NCBI RefSeq assembly: GCF_001591025.1
Contig: NZ_BCTZ01000009.1
Location: 284,358-348,357, forward strand
From: Sphingomonas soli NBRC 100801
GTDB lineage: Bacteria > Pseudomonadota > Alphaproteobacteria > Sphingomonadales > Sphingomonadaceae
DNA length: 64,000 bases
Direction: 5' to 3'
The translations under genes were made by a program, and so were the position numbers. The notes beneath the pieces were generated by a model that searched no databases, had not been told where the DNA came from, and was given only the letters and a program-made list of their open reading frames with translations. Of this stretch, positions 38,954 through 47,955 are shown piece after piece. How positions within the stretch are numbered: the first letter of the stretch is position 1; the number at the start of each line of letters is the position of its first letter.

Positions 38954-39483
38954 CCGACCAGCCCAGCCTGATCATCGTCGAGGACGACGCCACCTTCGCC
39001 CGCACGCTCGCCCGCTCGTTCGAGCGACGCGGCTACCGGGTTCGGGTCGCCGCGAACCCGGCCGAGCTCGACCTCCTGCTCGACGCGGAGGTGCCCGAAC
39101 GCGCGGTGGTCGACCTGAAGCTCGGCACCGCATCGGGCCTCCCCTGCGTCGCCACGCTGCACGCGCGCGACCCGGAGATGCTCATCGTCGTGCTGACCGG
39201 ATATGCCAGCATCGCCACCGCGGTCGAGGCGATCAAGCTGGGCGCGTGCCACTATCTGGTGAAGCCTTCGAACACCGACGATATCGAAGCTGCATTCGGC
39301 AAGGCACCGGGCGACGCCAGCGTGCCCGTTGCCGGCCGCGCGTCATCGATCAAGACCCACGAATGGGAGATGATCAACGAGATGCTGGCAGAAACCGGCT
39401 TCAACATCTCCGAAACCGCGCGCCGCCTGGGAATGCACCGCCGGACGCTGGCGCGAAAGCTGGAGAAACGCCCGGTGAAATAG
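38950..39483 (+). CDS. regA: RegA/PrrA/ActR family response regulator
   Basis: This 177-residue regulator has a receiver with VEDDATFARTL and phospho-acceptor Asp55 in RAVVDLKLGTASGLPCV, and the conserved Lys in HYLVKPSNTDD. A Fis-type helix-turn-helix at the C-terminus reads FNISETARRLGMHRRTLARK, nearly invariant in RegA proteins. RegA is a global regulator of respiration, carbon and nitrogen metabolism in alphaproteobacteria. It overlaps regB by 4 bp (ATGA). Confidence 0.93.
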   Translation: MTDQPSLIIVEDDATFARTLARSFERRGYRVRVAANPAELDLLLDAEVPERAVVDLKLGTASGLPCVATLHARDPEMLIVVLTGYASIATAVEAIKLGACHYLVKPSNTDDIEAAFGKAPGDASVPVAGRASSIKTHEWEMINEMLAETGFNISETARRLGMHRRTLARKLEKRPVK

Positions 39484-39552
39484 CCGGACTCTGTTATTTG
39501 CAAACCGCGCGGCTGTTGTATCTAGCGCATAACGATAATCAGGGGGGCGAAG

Positions 39553-40215
39553 ATGGCGGACGACACGGCACAACAGCGGTATACGCGCGTGGCGGTGCTG
39601 CTTCACTGGGCGATCGCGGCGCTGATCCTGTACAACCTGGCATCGGGGCTGCTGCGCGACGCGCTCCCGCGCGGTTTCTTCGCTTTTCACGTTTCCTCGG
39701 GGATCACGATCCTGATCCTCACGGTGGTGCGCGTGGGCTGGCGGCTTACGCACCGGCCACCGCCTTATCTGGCGGTCAAGAAGTGGCAGGCGAACCTGGC
39801 GCATGGCGTTCATTTCCTGCTCTATGTCGCGATGGTGATGGTGCCCTTCTCGGGCTGGGCGCTGATCTCCGCCACCCCGCCTCTGGGCTCGCCCGGCGCC
39901 GCCTATGCCGCCGAGCAACAGGCCGAAAAGGCTCGCGCCGAAGGTCGGCCCGCGCCCGCGCCGCGCACGCCGCGCATGCTGTGGGGAGCGGTCGAGATCC
40001 CGTTGATCGGCTCCGTCGCCAAGATCGGCGCTACGCCCGAGGGCCTGGCCGAGCAGCGCGCGCTGCACGAACGGATCGAGACCACGCACGAGATCGGGGC
40101 GTGGCTGATGCTGTTCCTGCTGCTCCTGCACATCGCCGGCGCGCTCAAGCACCAGATCGTCGACCGCCTGCCCGAGCTCGCGCGGATGGGGCTGAGCCGG
40201 AGGCCGGAAGCCTAG
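39553..40215 (+). CDS. Cytochrome b561-type membrane protein
   Basis: This 220-residue protein has four helices of the bacterial di-haem cytochrome b561 fold. Likely haem histidines are His18 (VAVLLHWAIAALIL), His46 (FFAFHVSSGIT), one in NLAHGVHFLLYVAMV and one in LLLLHIAGALKHQI. A long polar loop (about 115-165) precedes the last helix. Relatives pass electrons from quinol to periplasmic acceptors or handle superoxide. It lies 70 bp after regA on the same strand and may be a RegA target; this is inference. It converges with the next kinase gene. Confidence 0.85.
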   Translation: MADDTAQQRYTRVAVLLHWAIAALILYNLASGLLRDALPRGFFAFHVSSGITILILTVVRVGWRLTHRPPPYLAVKKWQANLAHGVHFLLYVAMVMVPFSGWALISATPPLGSPGAAYAAEQQAEKARAEGRPAPAPRTPRMLWGAVEIPLIGSVAKIGATPEGLAEQRALHERIETTHEIGAWLMLFLLLLHIAGALKHQIVDRLPELARMGLSRRPEA

Positions 40216-40223
40216 CGTCGGCT

Positions 40224-42398
40224 TTAGCCCGCCGCGACGAGGCTGGCAGACCCGGCATCGTCGCGCGGGAGCTGGATCTGCAGTTGCGCGACCGAACCGG
40301 CTTCGGTGGCGCGGATCTGGAAGCACCCTTCAAGCAGGGCGGCGCGGCGCGCGCAATTGGCGAGGCCATTGCCCCAGCCCTGGCTGGAATCGAAGCCCCG
40401 GCCATCGTCGCGCACGCAAAGTTCAAGCTGGTGCGCGGCCACCGAAATCTCGACCGACACGTTCCGCGCTCCCGAATGGCGGACGATATTGCTGCTCAGC
40501 TCGCGCACGATCGAAACCAGGTGCCGCGCGGTGGCATAATCGATTGTCTGCCCGGTCGATCCCGCCGCAGCCACCGGCCAGGATAGCGCGATATCATGCG
40601 CCTCCAGCCGATTGGTCGTCTCGAAGCGCATATCGGCGATAACGTCGTCGAGCGGGCGGCGAGCCCCGCCCGATCCCGTGATGATCGCGCGGATATCGGC
40701 CATCGCTTCCCGCACGTCGCGGCGCATCATGTTAGGGTCCTCGCGGTGCAGGCTGGTGAGCAGGCGCGCGCTGACGTCGTCGTGCAAATCCTGGCTGATC
40801 CGGGCGCGCTCTTCGGCAACGCCGCGGATATAGGAATCGCGCGCGCCCATCAGCGTCTCCACACCCTCGATCACTTCGCTCACCTGCTCCAGATCGGTCG
40901 CGTCGAAATCGCGCGCGCCGCGCTGGGCGAAGCGCAGGACCAGCCCCGGCATATCGCGCACGCGCGGCAGGCGCAGCGCGGCGCCATCCTCGGCAAGGCA
41001 GGGCGCGGCGGCCGGATCGCGATCGGGGGCGATCTCCAGCGGATCAAACATCGCGGCAAGCCCCGCGCGCCAGCGCTCCGCGCGCATTTCCGCGCCGAGC
41101 GCGAACGCCAGCTCGCTCGCCAGCCTCAGGCTGTGACGGGTGGCGGCGTTCCGCCGACGATCGGCGCGTCGCGTGATCGCCTGGCGCAGCGGAAGATAGA
41201 TCAGCCCCACCGCGACGATCGCGATCGGCAGCGCGATCCCCTGCGATCCGGCGGCCACGCCCAAAATGGCAAGATCGAGCATCGCGACCGCGATCGCCGC
41301 ACAGACAGAGAGCAGCATCCCCGGTGCCCAGCCATCGAGCGTGAAGAGGCGGTGGCGCGCAATCGCCGCGCCCAGCCCGGCATAGATGACGAGCAGCAGC
41401 GGCAAAGCGATTGCCTCGCTGATCAGCGGCGCACCGCTGATCAGCATGGGAAGGATCACCATCGCGATGAACAGCGCGGACGAAACCACCGTCGAGGATC
41501 CGATCAGTCGCAGCGCCGCGAGGCCCACGGGATCGCCACGCACCGCCCAGGCCTGACAAATGATCAGCACGACGAACAACAGGAACTCGACGACGATCGC
41601 GGCGAACAGGAGCGCCACTGTGTCCCCGGTCAGATCGGCGACGTTGATGATCGTCAGCAACACGGCCGCTGCGCCGATCATCCATGCCACGGCACGCGGC
41701 ATCAGCGGCGCGGGGAAGCGGCAGAAGAGGATCAGGATCGACGCGGCGAAGAGCTGAACACAGGCGTGGTTGACGATCATCAGCCAACGATATGCGCCCC
41801 CCAGCAGCAGCGGATCATTGCCCGCCGCCAGCGTGCAGCCGACTCCGAACAACCCCAGGCTCATCACCGCGAAGGTGCGCGCGGCATTGTTGCGCGGGCG
41901 GATCACCAGGATCCACAGGCCGCAGAGCAGGCCGGCAAAGCCCGTCACCAGCGCGGCCCAGAAGCCGCCGGGCAGATCGGCGAGGTGGCGCACACGGCTG
42001 GTGGCGGGCACGGACCTTCCATCGGGGAAATGCACCGTCACCGGCCCGGCGAGCAGCGCCTGGGCCACGGCGGCGCGCTTCGCCCACCACACACGGTTTT
42101 CCGCCCGGCTGCCCTGCGCGACGATCCCGTCGATCAGCGTGTCCGCGCGCACCGAGATCGGCGCGCCTTGCTGCGGCTGGATGGTGAGCGGCGTATCGCG
42201 CGGCAGCAGCAGGGTGCCGCCCGCATGACGCAGCTCGAGATGGCTATTGTCGTGGCGTACCGCCTTCAGATCCGCAATCGGCAGGCGAAGCGCGGAGACC
42301 AGCACGATCGCGATCACGATCAGCGACAATAATGATAGCTCCAGCAACCGCCGTTGCGGTCTCCGGACCGGCCTGTCCATTGCGGCAGCCCCCTCCAT
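40224..42398 (-). CDS. Multi-helix sensor kinase of the NarX/DesK (HisKA_3) class
   Basis: This 724-residue protein has one N-terminal helix (about 20-38), an extracytoplasmic segment to about 145, then about seven further helices (about 150-410). A cytoplasmic region, then the dimerisation motif ERARISQDLHDDVSARLLTS with phospho-acceptor near His539, and an ATPase domain (VRELSSNIVRHSGA, VRDDGRGFD, GNGLANCARRAALLEG) follow. The start at 42398 has AAAGGCGG at good spacing; 42380 is possible. It is divergent from a LuxR-type regulator, its probable partner. The signal is unknown. Confidence 0.85.
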   Translation of the reverse strand: MEGAAAMDRPVRRPQRRLLELSLLSLIVIAIVLVSALRLPIADLKAVRHDNSHLELRHAGGTLLLPRDTPLTIQPQQGAPISVRADTLIDGIVAQGSRAENRVWWAKRAAVAQALLAGPVTVHFPDGRSVPATSRVRHLADLPGGFWAALVTGFAGLLCGLWILVIRPRNNAARTFAVMSLGLFGVGCTLAAGNDPLLLGGAYRWLMIVNHACVQLFAASILILFCRFPAPLMPRAVAWMIGAAAVLLTIINVADLTGDTVALLFAAIVVEFLLFVVLIICQAWAVRGDPVGLAALRLIGSSTVVSSALFIAMVILPMLISGAPLISEAIALPLLLVIYAGLGAAIARHRLFTLDGWAPGMLLSVCAAIAVAMLDLAILGVAAGSQGIALPIAIVAVGLIYLPLRQAITRRADRRRNAATRHSLRLASELAFALGAEMRAERWRAGLAAMFDPLEIAPDRDPAAAPCLAEDGAALRLPRVRDMPGLVLRFAQRGARDFDATDLEQVSEVIEGVETLMGARDSYIRGVAEERARISQDLHDDVSARLLTSLHREDPNMMRRDVREAMADIRAIITGSGGARRPLDDVIADMRFETTNRLEAHDIALSWPVAAAGSTGQTIDYATARHLVSIVRELSSNIVRHSGARNVSVEISVAAHQLELCVRDDGRGFDSSQGWGNGLANCARRAALLEGCFQIRATEAGSVAQLQIQLPRDDAGSASLVAAG

Positions 42399-42556
42399 AG
42401 CCGCCTTTTGACGGCGCGCGTGGTGATTGTCCACGTTTCAGCAGGTACGAATTTTCAGCCCCTTGCAGCGAATGTCTCGCAAAAATGTCGCGACGCGCGG
42501 GGCGTACCGGAAACCGGGTATGTCCCGGCGCACCAAGTGCGGTTATTCCCTTCGCA

Positions 42557-43198
42557 ATGGAGAAATCCCCGCGCAGCTATCTCGTCGTCGAGGATATTGC
42601 GGAGACGCGCGACTGGCTGGTCGCGAGCGTCGATCAGGTGTTTGGTGCGACCGCGCACGCCGCCGCCACTTTGGGCGAAGCGCGCGCCTGGCTGCGCGGG
42701 CAGGATGCCGGAACCGCGTTCCTGGCGCTGGTCGATCTTGGCCTGCCCGATGGCAATGGCGCGGACTTTATCGACGAGGTTACGGCGCGCTGCCCCAATG
42801 CGCTCGTCGTAGTCACCACCGTATTCGACGATGATGAATCGCTGATGGGCGCGCTGGCGGCGGGGGCGCAGGGCTATCTGCTCAAGGATCAGGACGGACC
42901 TGCGATCGCGCATCGGCTGGCGATGATCGATCATGGCGAAGTGCCGATCTCCCCGGCAATTGCCCGCCGTTTGCTCCAGCGATTCCGCGCCGATGAGCCG
43001 AGCCACGCCGCGCTCTCTCCGCGCGAAACCGAAGTGCTGCGGCTGATCGGACGCGGACTCAAATCCGCCGAAGTGGCGGGCGTGCTGTCGATCAGCCCCC
43101 AGACCGTGACCACGCACGTCAAGACGATCTACCGCAAGCTCGAGATCACATCGCGCGCCGAAGCCGCGCTGGAGGCGCGCAAGCGCGGGCTGGCCTGA
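42557..43198 (+). CDS. NarL/FixJ family response regulator
   Basis: This 213-residue regulator has a receiver domain (VVEDIAETRDW, phospho-acceptor Asp60 in LALVDLGLPDGNGADFI, Lys in GYLLKDQDG). A LuxR-type helix-turn-helix follows (about 150-205: LSPRETEVLRLIGRGLKSAE then VAGVLSISPQTVTTHVKTIY). It shares a 158-bp upstream region with the divergent HisKA_3 kinase, its likely partner. The start at 42557 lacks a good ribosome binding site but is the natural beginning of the domain. Confidence 0.9.
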   Translation: MEKSPRSYLVVEDIAETRDWLVASVDQVFGATAHAAATLGEARAWLRGQDAGTAFLALVDLGLPDGNGADFIDEVTARCPNALVVVTTVFDDDESLMGALAAGAQGYLLKDQDGPAIAHRLAMIDHGEVPISPAIARRLLQRFRADEPSHAALSPRETEVLRLIGRGLKSAEVAGVLSISPQTVTTHVKTIYRKLEITSRAEAALEARKRGLA

Positions 43199-43205
43199 GG
43201 CCGGT

Positions 43206-44759
43206 CTAGCCCGGCACCGCTCCGGCAAACTCGTCGCGCAACTGGCGCTTGAGCACCTTGCCGATCGCGCTGCGGGGAAGTTCGTCGACGATCTCGATCG
43301 CGGCGATGCGCTGGGTCTTGCCGAGGCGGCTGTTCGCATCCGCCAGGATTGCCTGCGGGTCGGCTGACGGATCGGCGAGCACGACCACCGCCAGCGGCGT
43401 TTCGCCCCAGCGATCGGAGGGCACGCCGACCACGGCGGCGTCGCGCACCGCAGGCTGGCGCAGCAGCTCGGCCTCCAGATCGGTGGGATAGATGTTGAAC
43501 CCGCCCGAGATGATCAGGTCCTTGGAACGATCGAGCAGGATCAGGAACCCGTCCTCGTCGAACCGGCCGATATCGCCGTGGCGGATATAGACATTGCCCT
43601 CTGCATCGCGCCATTCGGCCTCGCGCGTCTTTTCCGGCTGGCCCAGATAGCCCGACATCATCAGCGGCGAGCGCCCGACGATCTCGCCCGCCTCCCCCTG
43701 GGGCAGCTCATTGCCGTCCTCGTCGATGATCTTGATGACATGGCCGGGGCTGACCTGGCCCACGGTGTGTAATTTGTCGGGATAGAGATGCGCGAGCAGC
43801 GTCGTGTTCGCGCCGCCCTCGGTCATGCCATAGCCGTCGACCAGCGCACCGGGCCAGCGCTTGAGCACATCGGCCTTGAGCGCCGCCGGAAAGGGCGCGG
43901 AGGTGCTAGTCTTCGCCCGGTAGGACGACAGATCGAAGCGATCGAAATCGGGATGCTCCATGATCCGGCGATACTGGATCGGCACGAGCATGGCGTTGGT
44001 CACCCGCTCGCGCTCCGACAGCGCAAGGAAGCGCCCAGCGTCGAACTTCTTCATCAGCACCACCTTGCCGCCGGCGCCCAGCGTGGGGAGCAGCGCCACC
44101 AGAGTGGTGTTCGAATAAAGCGGCGTGGAGGCGATCGAGACCGATGATTCGCCGATGCCGTTGCCATAGAGCCGCTTGGCATATTCGTGGCGCATCTTGT
44201 GGCTCTGGACGATGCCCTTTGGCGTGCCGGTGGTGCCCGACGAATAGATGATGTTGAATGGGTCCTCCGGTGCGACCGAGCGCGGCTCGGGCACTACCCT
44301 CGCTTCGGGGAGCCATTCGGCGAGCGGCGTTCCCATAGCCGCCTCGTCCAGCGCCACGCGCGTCACCGCTTCCGGGAATGGCAGATGCGCCAGCGCCCCG
44401 CTGACATCGCCATCGACAAAGAGGAAGCGGCTGCCGCTATCGGCGAGCATCAGCAGGATCGTCTCGGGCGCGGCGGAGGAAGTGAGCGGCGCGGGCACCG
44501 CCCCGGCGCGCAGCGCTCCCAGAAAGGCGGCGACCGACGCGATCGAATTGCCCGCAGCGATAGCGACCACTTCGTCCTTCGCCACGCCCGCGCGCTGGAG
44601 GCCAGCCGCCACGCGATCGAGCAAGGCATCGAGCTCGCGCCAGGTGATGCGACCTGTGTCATCGACCAGCGCGACGGCATCGGCATGCGCCGCCGCCTGG
44701 CTTCGCAGCAGATCGCTGAACGACAGGAACGGCGCTGCGATAATGTCTTCAAGACGCAC
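43206..44759 (-). CDS. AMP-dependent acyl-CoA synthetase/ligase
   Basis: This 517-residue adenylate-forming enzyme activates a carboxylic acid with ATP and joins it to CoA. The phosphate loop is IIYSSGTTGTPKGIVQSHK, and the core continues with GALVDGYGMTEGGANTT. The hinge is DRSKDLIISGGFNIYPTDLE and the catalytic lysine lies in PRSAIGKVLKRQL. It starts with GTG (GAGGGAG ten bases upstream) 93 bp after the SBF-type gene, so it could be the last gene of the purine operon or stand alone. The substrate is unknown. Its length resembles oxalyl-CoA synthetases as well as short/medium-chain acyl-CoA synthetases. Confidence 0.87.
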   Translation of the reverse strand: MRLEDIIAAPFLSFSDLLRSQAAAHADAVALVDDTGRITWRELDALLDRVAAGLQRAGVAKDEVVAIAAGNSIASVAAFLGALRAGAVPAPLTSSAAPETILLMLADSGSRFLFVDGDVSGALAHLPFPEAVTRVALDEAAMGTPLAEWLPEARVVPEPRSVAPEDPFNIIYSSGTTGTPKGIVQSHKMRHEYAKRLYGNGIGESSVSIASTPLYSNTTLVALLPTLGAGGKVVLMKKFDAGRFLALSERERVTNAMLVPIQYRRIMEHPDFDRFDLSSYRAKTSTSAPFPAALKADVLKRWPGALVDGYGMTEGGANTTLLAHLYPDKLHTVGQVSPGHVIKIIDEDGNELPQGEAGEIVGRSPLMMSGYLGQPEKTREAEWRDAEGNVYIRHGDIGRFDEDGFLILLDRSKDLIISGGFNIYPTDLEAELLRQPAVRDAAVVGVPSDRWGETPLAVVVLADPSADPQAILADANSRLGKTQRIAAIEIVDELPRSAIGKVLKRQLRDEFAGAVPG

Positions 44760-44852
44760 GAAACCTATACTCCCTCAGGGCCGGGCACCGCGCGGCCGGA
44801 TATATGCAGGGTCGCACATGCAGCGGCATACGCAAGAGGCGGAACGGCTGTG

Positions 44853-45836
44853 CTACGTCGCGGCCGCCGGCTCCGCCCCACCTTGCTCCATCCGTCGCGC
44901 GATCACCGCGCAGGCGATAAGCTGAAGCTGGTGGAACAGCATCACCGGCAGGATGATCATCCCCACCTCGGTCGGCGCGAACAGAACGCCCGCCATCGGC
45001 ACGCCCGAAGCAAGGCTCTTCTTCGATCCGCAGAACAGCAGGACGATCGCATCCTCGCGCGGGAGGCGCATCGCCCGCGCCGCGCCCCAGGTGCCGCCCA
45101 GCACCAGCGCGAGAAGCACGCAGCACAGCAGCATCACGATCGCCAGATCGCCGCCCGATACCTTGCTCCACAGCCCCTCGACCACCGCCGCGCCAAAGGC
45201 GGTGAAGACGACCAGCAGGATCGATCCGCGATCCACGGTCGTCACCAGCTTCTTGTTGCGCGTCACCCAGCCGCCGATCCACGGGCGCAGCAAATGGCCC
45301 ACGACGAAGGGCAGCAGCAATTGCAGCAGGATCTTCTCGACCGCCTGCATCGATACCCCGCCCGGCCCGCTCGTCCCCTGGATCAGCAACGCGACCAGCA
45401 AGGGCGTGAGCACGATGCCGATCAGGTTCGAGAAGCTGGCGCTGCACACCGCCGCCGCGACATTGCCCCGCGCCATCGCGGTGAAGGCGATCGAGGACTG
45501 CACGGTGGATGGCAGCAAGGTGAGGAACAGCATGCCCGCCGCCAGGGTGCCGCTCAGCAGCGGAAGCGCGCTGATGCCAAGCCCCAGCACCGGAAATGCC
45601 AGATAGGTGAAGGCGAACACCGCCAGATGCAGCCGCCAGTTGCGCATCCCCGCCACGATCGCGTCACGCGACAGCTTCGCGCCGTGCAGGAAGAAGAGCG
45701 CGACGATGCCGATATCCGCCGCGACGTCGAATATCCCCGCCCACACGCCCCGAGGCGGCAGCAGCGATGCGAGGATCACCGTCCCCACCAGCGTGAGGAT
45801 GAAGGGCTCGAATACGGAAAGGATGCGGCGGATCAT
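44853..45836 (-). CDS. SBF-like (bile acid:sodium symporter superfamily) transporter
   Basis: This 327-residue protein has about ten membrane helices and the pattern of the SBF-like family (YfeH/SLC10A7 type): FDVAADIGIVALFFLHGAKL, LLPSTVQSSIAFTAMARGN, then VCSASFSNLIGIVLTPLLV and LFCGSKKSLASGVPMAGVLF. Known substrates of this branch are poorly defined. Its ATG overlaps the guanine deaminase stop by 4 bp (ATGA), so it is translated as part of the purine operon. An intermediate or end product such as a ureide, oxalurate, oxamate or glyoxylate is a reasonable guess but is unproven. Confidence 0.88.
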   Translation of the reverse strand: MIRRILSVFEPFILTLVGTVILASLLPPRGVWAGIFDVAADIGIVALFFLHGAKLSRDAIVAGMRNWRLHLAVFAFTYLAFPVLGLGISALPLLSGTLAAGMLFLTLLPSTVQSSIAFTAMARGNVAAAVCSASFSNLIGIVLTPLLVALLIQGTSGPGGVSMQAVEKILLQLLLPFVVGHLLRPWIGGWVTRNKKLVTTVDRGSILLVVFTAFGAAVVEGLWSKVSGGDLAIVMLLCCVLLALVLGGTWGAARAMRLPREDAIVLLFCGSKKSLASGVPMAGVLFAPTEVGMIILPVMLFHQLQLIACAVIARRMEQGGAEPAAAT

Positions 45837-47077
45837 TGCTCTCTCTTATGCGCTAGCGATCCGCGCAGATAGGTCGCGGCGACCGCGCGTTCGTCGCCCA
45901 GCACTTGCAACGCGAACAGGCGATCGTGCAGCGATGCCCCTGCGGTGCGCCGGGCGAGCAGGGGCGTGGCGGCGGGATCGAGCACGATGAAATCGGCCTC
46001 CTGCCCCGGCAGCAATGCCCCCACCCGGTCGGCGATGCCCAGCGTCCGCGCGCCGCCCGCCGTCGCGAAATGGAGCGCGCGGAAGGGATCGAGGCTCGCC
46101 CCGCGCATCTGGCAGACCTTGTACGCTTCGCCCAGCGTATGGAGGATCGAGAAGCTCGTCCCTGCGCCCACATCGGTGCCCATGCCGAGCTTGACGCCAT
46201 ATTGGTCGCGCTGCGCCAGATCGAACAGGCCCGAGCCGAGGAACAGGTTGCTCGTCGGGCAAAAGGCGATTCCCGCGCCCGCCTCTGCCATCCGGCCCAT
46301 CGCCCGATCGCTCATATGCACGCAATGCGCGAACACCGATCGCGGGCCGACCAGCCCGAAGCGATCATAGACGTCGAGATAATCGGCGGCGTCGGGAAAG
46401 CGCTCGGCGACGGCGGCGATCTCGCCATGATTTTCGGCAAGGTGCGTGTGCATCAAGACGCCGGGATGCGCCGCGAGCAGCTTGCCCGCCGCCTCGAGCT
46501 GCGCATCGCTGGAGGTCAGCGCGAAGCGCGGCGTCACCGCATAGCCCAGCCGCCCGCGCCCATGCCATCTGGCGATCAGCCCCTCGCTGTCGGAGGTGTC
46601 GGGCGTGTCGCGCAGCCCTTCGGGGCCAAGGTCCATCAGCACCTTGCCCGCGATGATCCGCATGTCGCGCGCCAGTGCCGCTTCAAAGAGCGAGTCGACC
46701 GAACAGGCATGGACCGTGGGGAACACCAATGCGCTGGTCGTCCCGTTCTTCAGCAATTCATCGAGGAAGAATGCGGCGATGGCATCGGCATGCGCGGGAT
46801 CGGCAAAGGCCTTTTCGGCGGGAAAAATGTGCCGGTCGAGCCATTCGAGCAGCTGCGCGCCATGCGAGGCGATCCGCTCGGTCTGGGGGTAATGGACATG
46901 CGCGTCGATGAAGCCCGGCACGATCAGGCCCGGTAGATGCTCCACGGGCACGCCCGGATCGGCATAGGCCCGGCACGAGGCGACCAGGCCGTCCTCGACG
47001 AGCAGCAGCCCATCCTCGAAATGACGGACATCGCCGTCCTCGGGCACCGACAATATCTCGCCGCGATAGGCCTTCAT
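45833..47077 (-). CDS. guaD: Guanine deaminase
   Basis: This 414-residue amidohydrolase converts guanine to xanthine and ammonia. Zinc and catalytic residues appear in GFIDAHVHYPQTERIASHG, LMHTHLAENHGEIAAV, FAHCVHMSD and LGMGTDVGAGTSFSIL, the pattern of bacterial guanine deaminases. The start at 47077 gives MKAYRGEILSVPEDG and overlaps the xdhC stop (ATGA). It feeds the xanthine dehydrogenase encoded just upstream. Length is normal for the family. Confidence 0.95.
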   Translation of the reverse strand: MKAYRGEILSVPEDGDVRHFEDGLLLVEDGLVASCRAYADPGVPVEHLPGLIVPGFIDAHVHYPQTERIASHGAQLLEWLDRHIFPAEKAFADPAHADAIAAFFLDELLKNGTTSALVFPTVHACSVDSLFEAALARDMRIIAGKVLMDLGPEGLRDTPDTSDSEGLIARWHGRGRLGYAVTPRFALTSSDAQLEAAGKLLAAHPGVLMHTHLAENHGEIAAVAERFPDAADYLDVYDRFGLVGPRSVFAHCVHMSDRAMGRMAEAGAGIAFCPTSNLFLGSGLFDLAQRDQYGVKLGMGTDVGAGTSFSILHTLGEAYKVCQMRGASLDPFRALHFATAGGARTLGIADRVGALLPGQEADFIVLDPAATPLLARRTAGASLHDRLFALQVLGDERAVAATYLRGSLAHKREQ

Positions 47078-47955
47078 GCGGGGTTCCTTAGCGCCAGCAA
47101 CTGGCCGAGCGTGGCGATGGCGATGACTTCGGGCTCCTTGCCGGGAATGCCGGGCAGGCCGATCGGACAAGTGAGCCGCGACGCATCCACGCCCTCTCCC
47201 GCGAGCCGGGAGAGGAAGCGCGCGCGCTTGGTCTGCGAGCCGATCAGCCCGACGAACCCCGCCTTCCCGCCCAGCGCGGCGGCGGTGAGCCGATAATCGA
47301 GCGCGTGATCGTGCGTGAGGATCGCGACCGCGGCGCCTTGGGGCGCAGCGGCGGCGCAGGCGACCATCTCGTCTTCGCTGGCCAGCACGACGCCGGGGGT
47401 CTCCGCCGCCTCCGGGCGCGCATCGAACCAGGCGATATGCAGCGGCAGGCCCGCCGCGCGCGCGGCGATGGCGCGGCCGACATGGCCCGCGCCGAACAGA
47501 TAGACCGGCAGGGCATCGGTCTCCACCGGCTCAAGGAAGCACGCACCCGCAACCGGCAATTCGCCCCGCGCGGCAAGCGGCGCGGCGGTGCCCGGTTCGC
47601 GCATCACCGTTTCGCCCAGCGTCACCGCAAAGCTGCCGTCCCCATCGGGCACCTGCGCAAGCCGCTCGACCATCAGCCGCACGCGACCGCCGCAGCATTG
47701 GCCGAGCAGGGGGCCGAGCGGATAATCCTGCACGCGCCAGCTTCCCGGCGGCAGAGCGAGGATCGCGCGCGCCTGCGCCGCCGCCTGATGCTCCAGCGCC
47801 CCGCCGCCGATCGTACCGTGCAGCCCGTTCGCCGTGACGACCATGCGTGCGCCCGCGCCGCGCGGGGCAGAGCCTTCGGTGGCGAGGATGGTGACGAGCG
47901 CGGCCGGCTCCCCGGCCAGCGCGGTGCGCGCGGCATGTGTCCAGTCAGCCACCAC
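47074..47955 (-). CDS. xdhC: Xanthine dehydrogenase accessory protein XdhC
   Basis: This protein of about 293 residues loads the sulfurated molybdenum cofactor into xanthine dehydrogenase. The N-terminal CoxI/XdhC part shows ATEGSAPRGAGARMVV, GTIGGGALEHQAAAQA and GPLLGQCCGGRVRLMVER, with the two cysteines seen in relatives. A Rossmann-type C-terminal part has YLFGAGHVGRAIAARAAGL and GFVGLIGSQTKRARF. GTG at 47955 or 47952 is taken as start, overlapping the end of xdhB. It sits between xdhB and guaD. Confidence 0.95.
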   Translation of the reverse strand: MVADWTHAARTALAGEPAALVTILATEGSAPRGAGARMVVTANGLHGTIGGGALEHQAAAQARAILALPPGSWRVQDYPLGPLLGQCCGGRVRLMVERLAQVPDGDGSFAVTLGETVMREPGTAAPLAARGELPVAGACFLEPVETDALPVYLFGAGHVGRAIAARAAGLPLHIAWFDARPEAAETPGVVLASEDEMVACAAAAPQGAAVAILTHDHALDYRLTAAALGGKAGFVGLIGSQTKRARFLSRLAGEGVDASRLTCPIGLPGIPGKEPEVIAIATLGQLLALRNPA

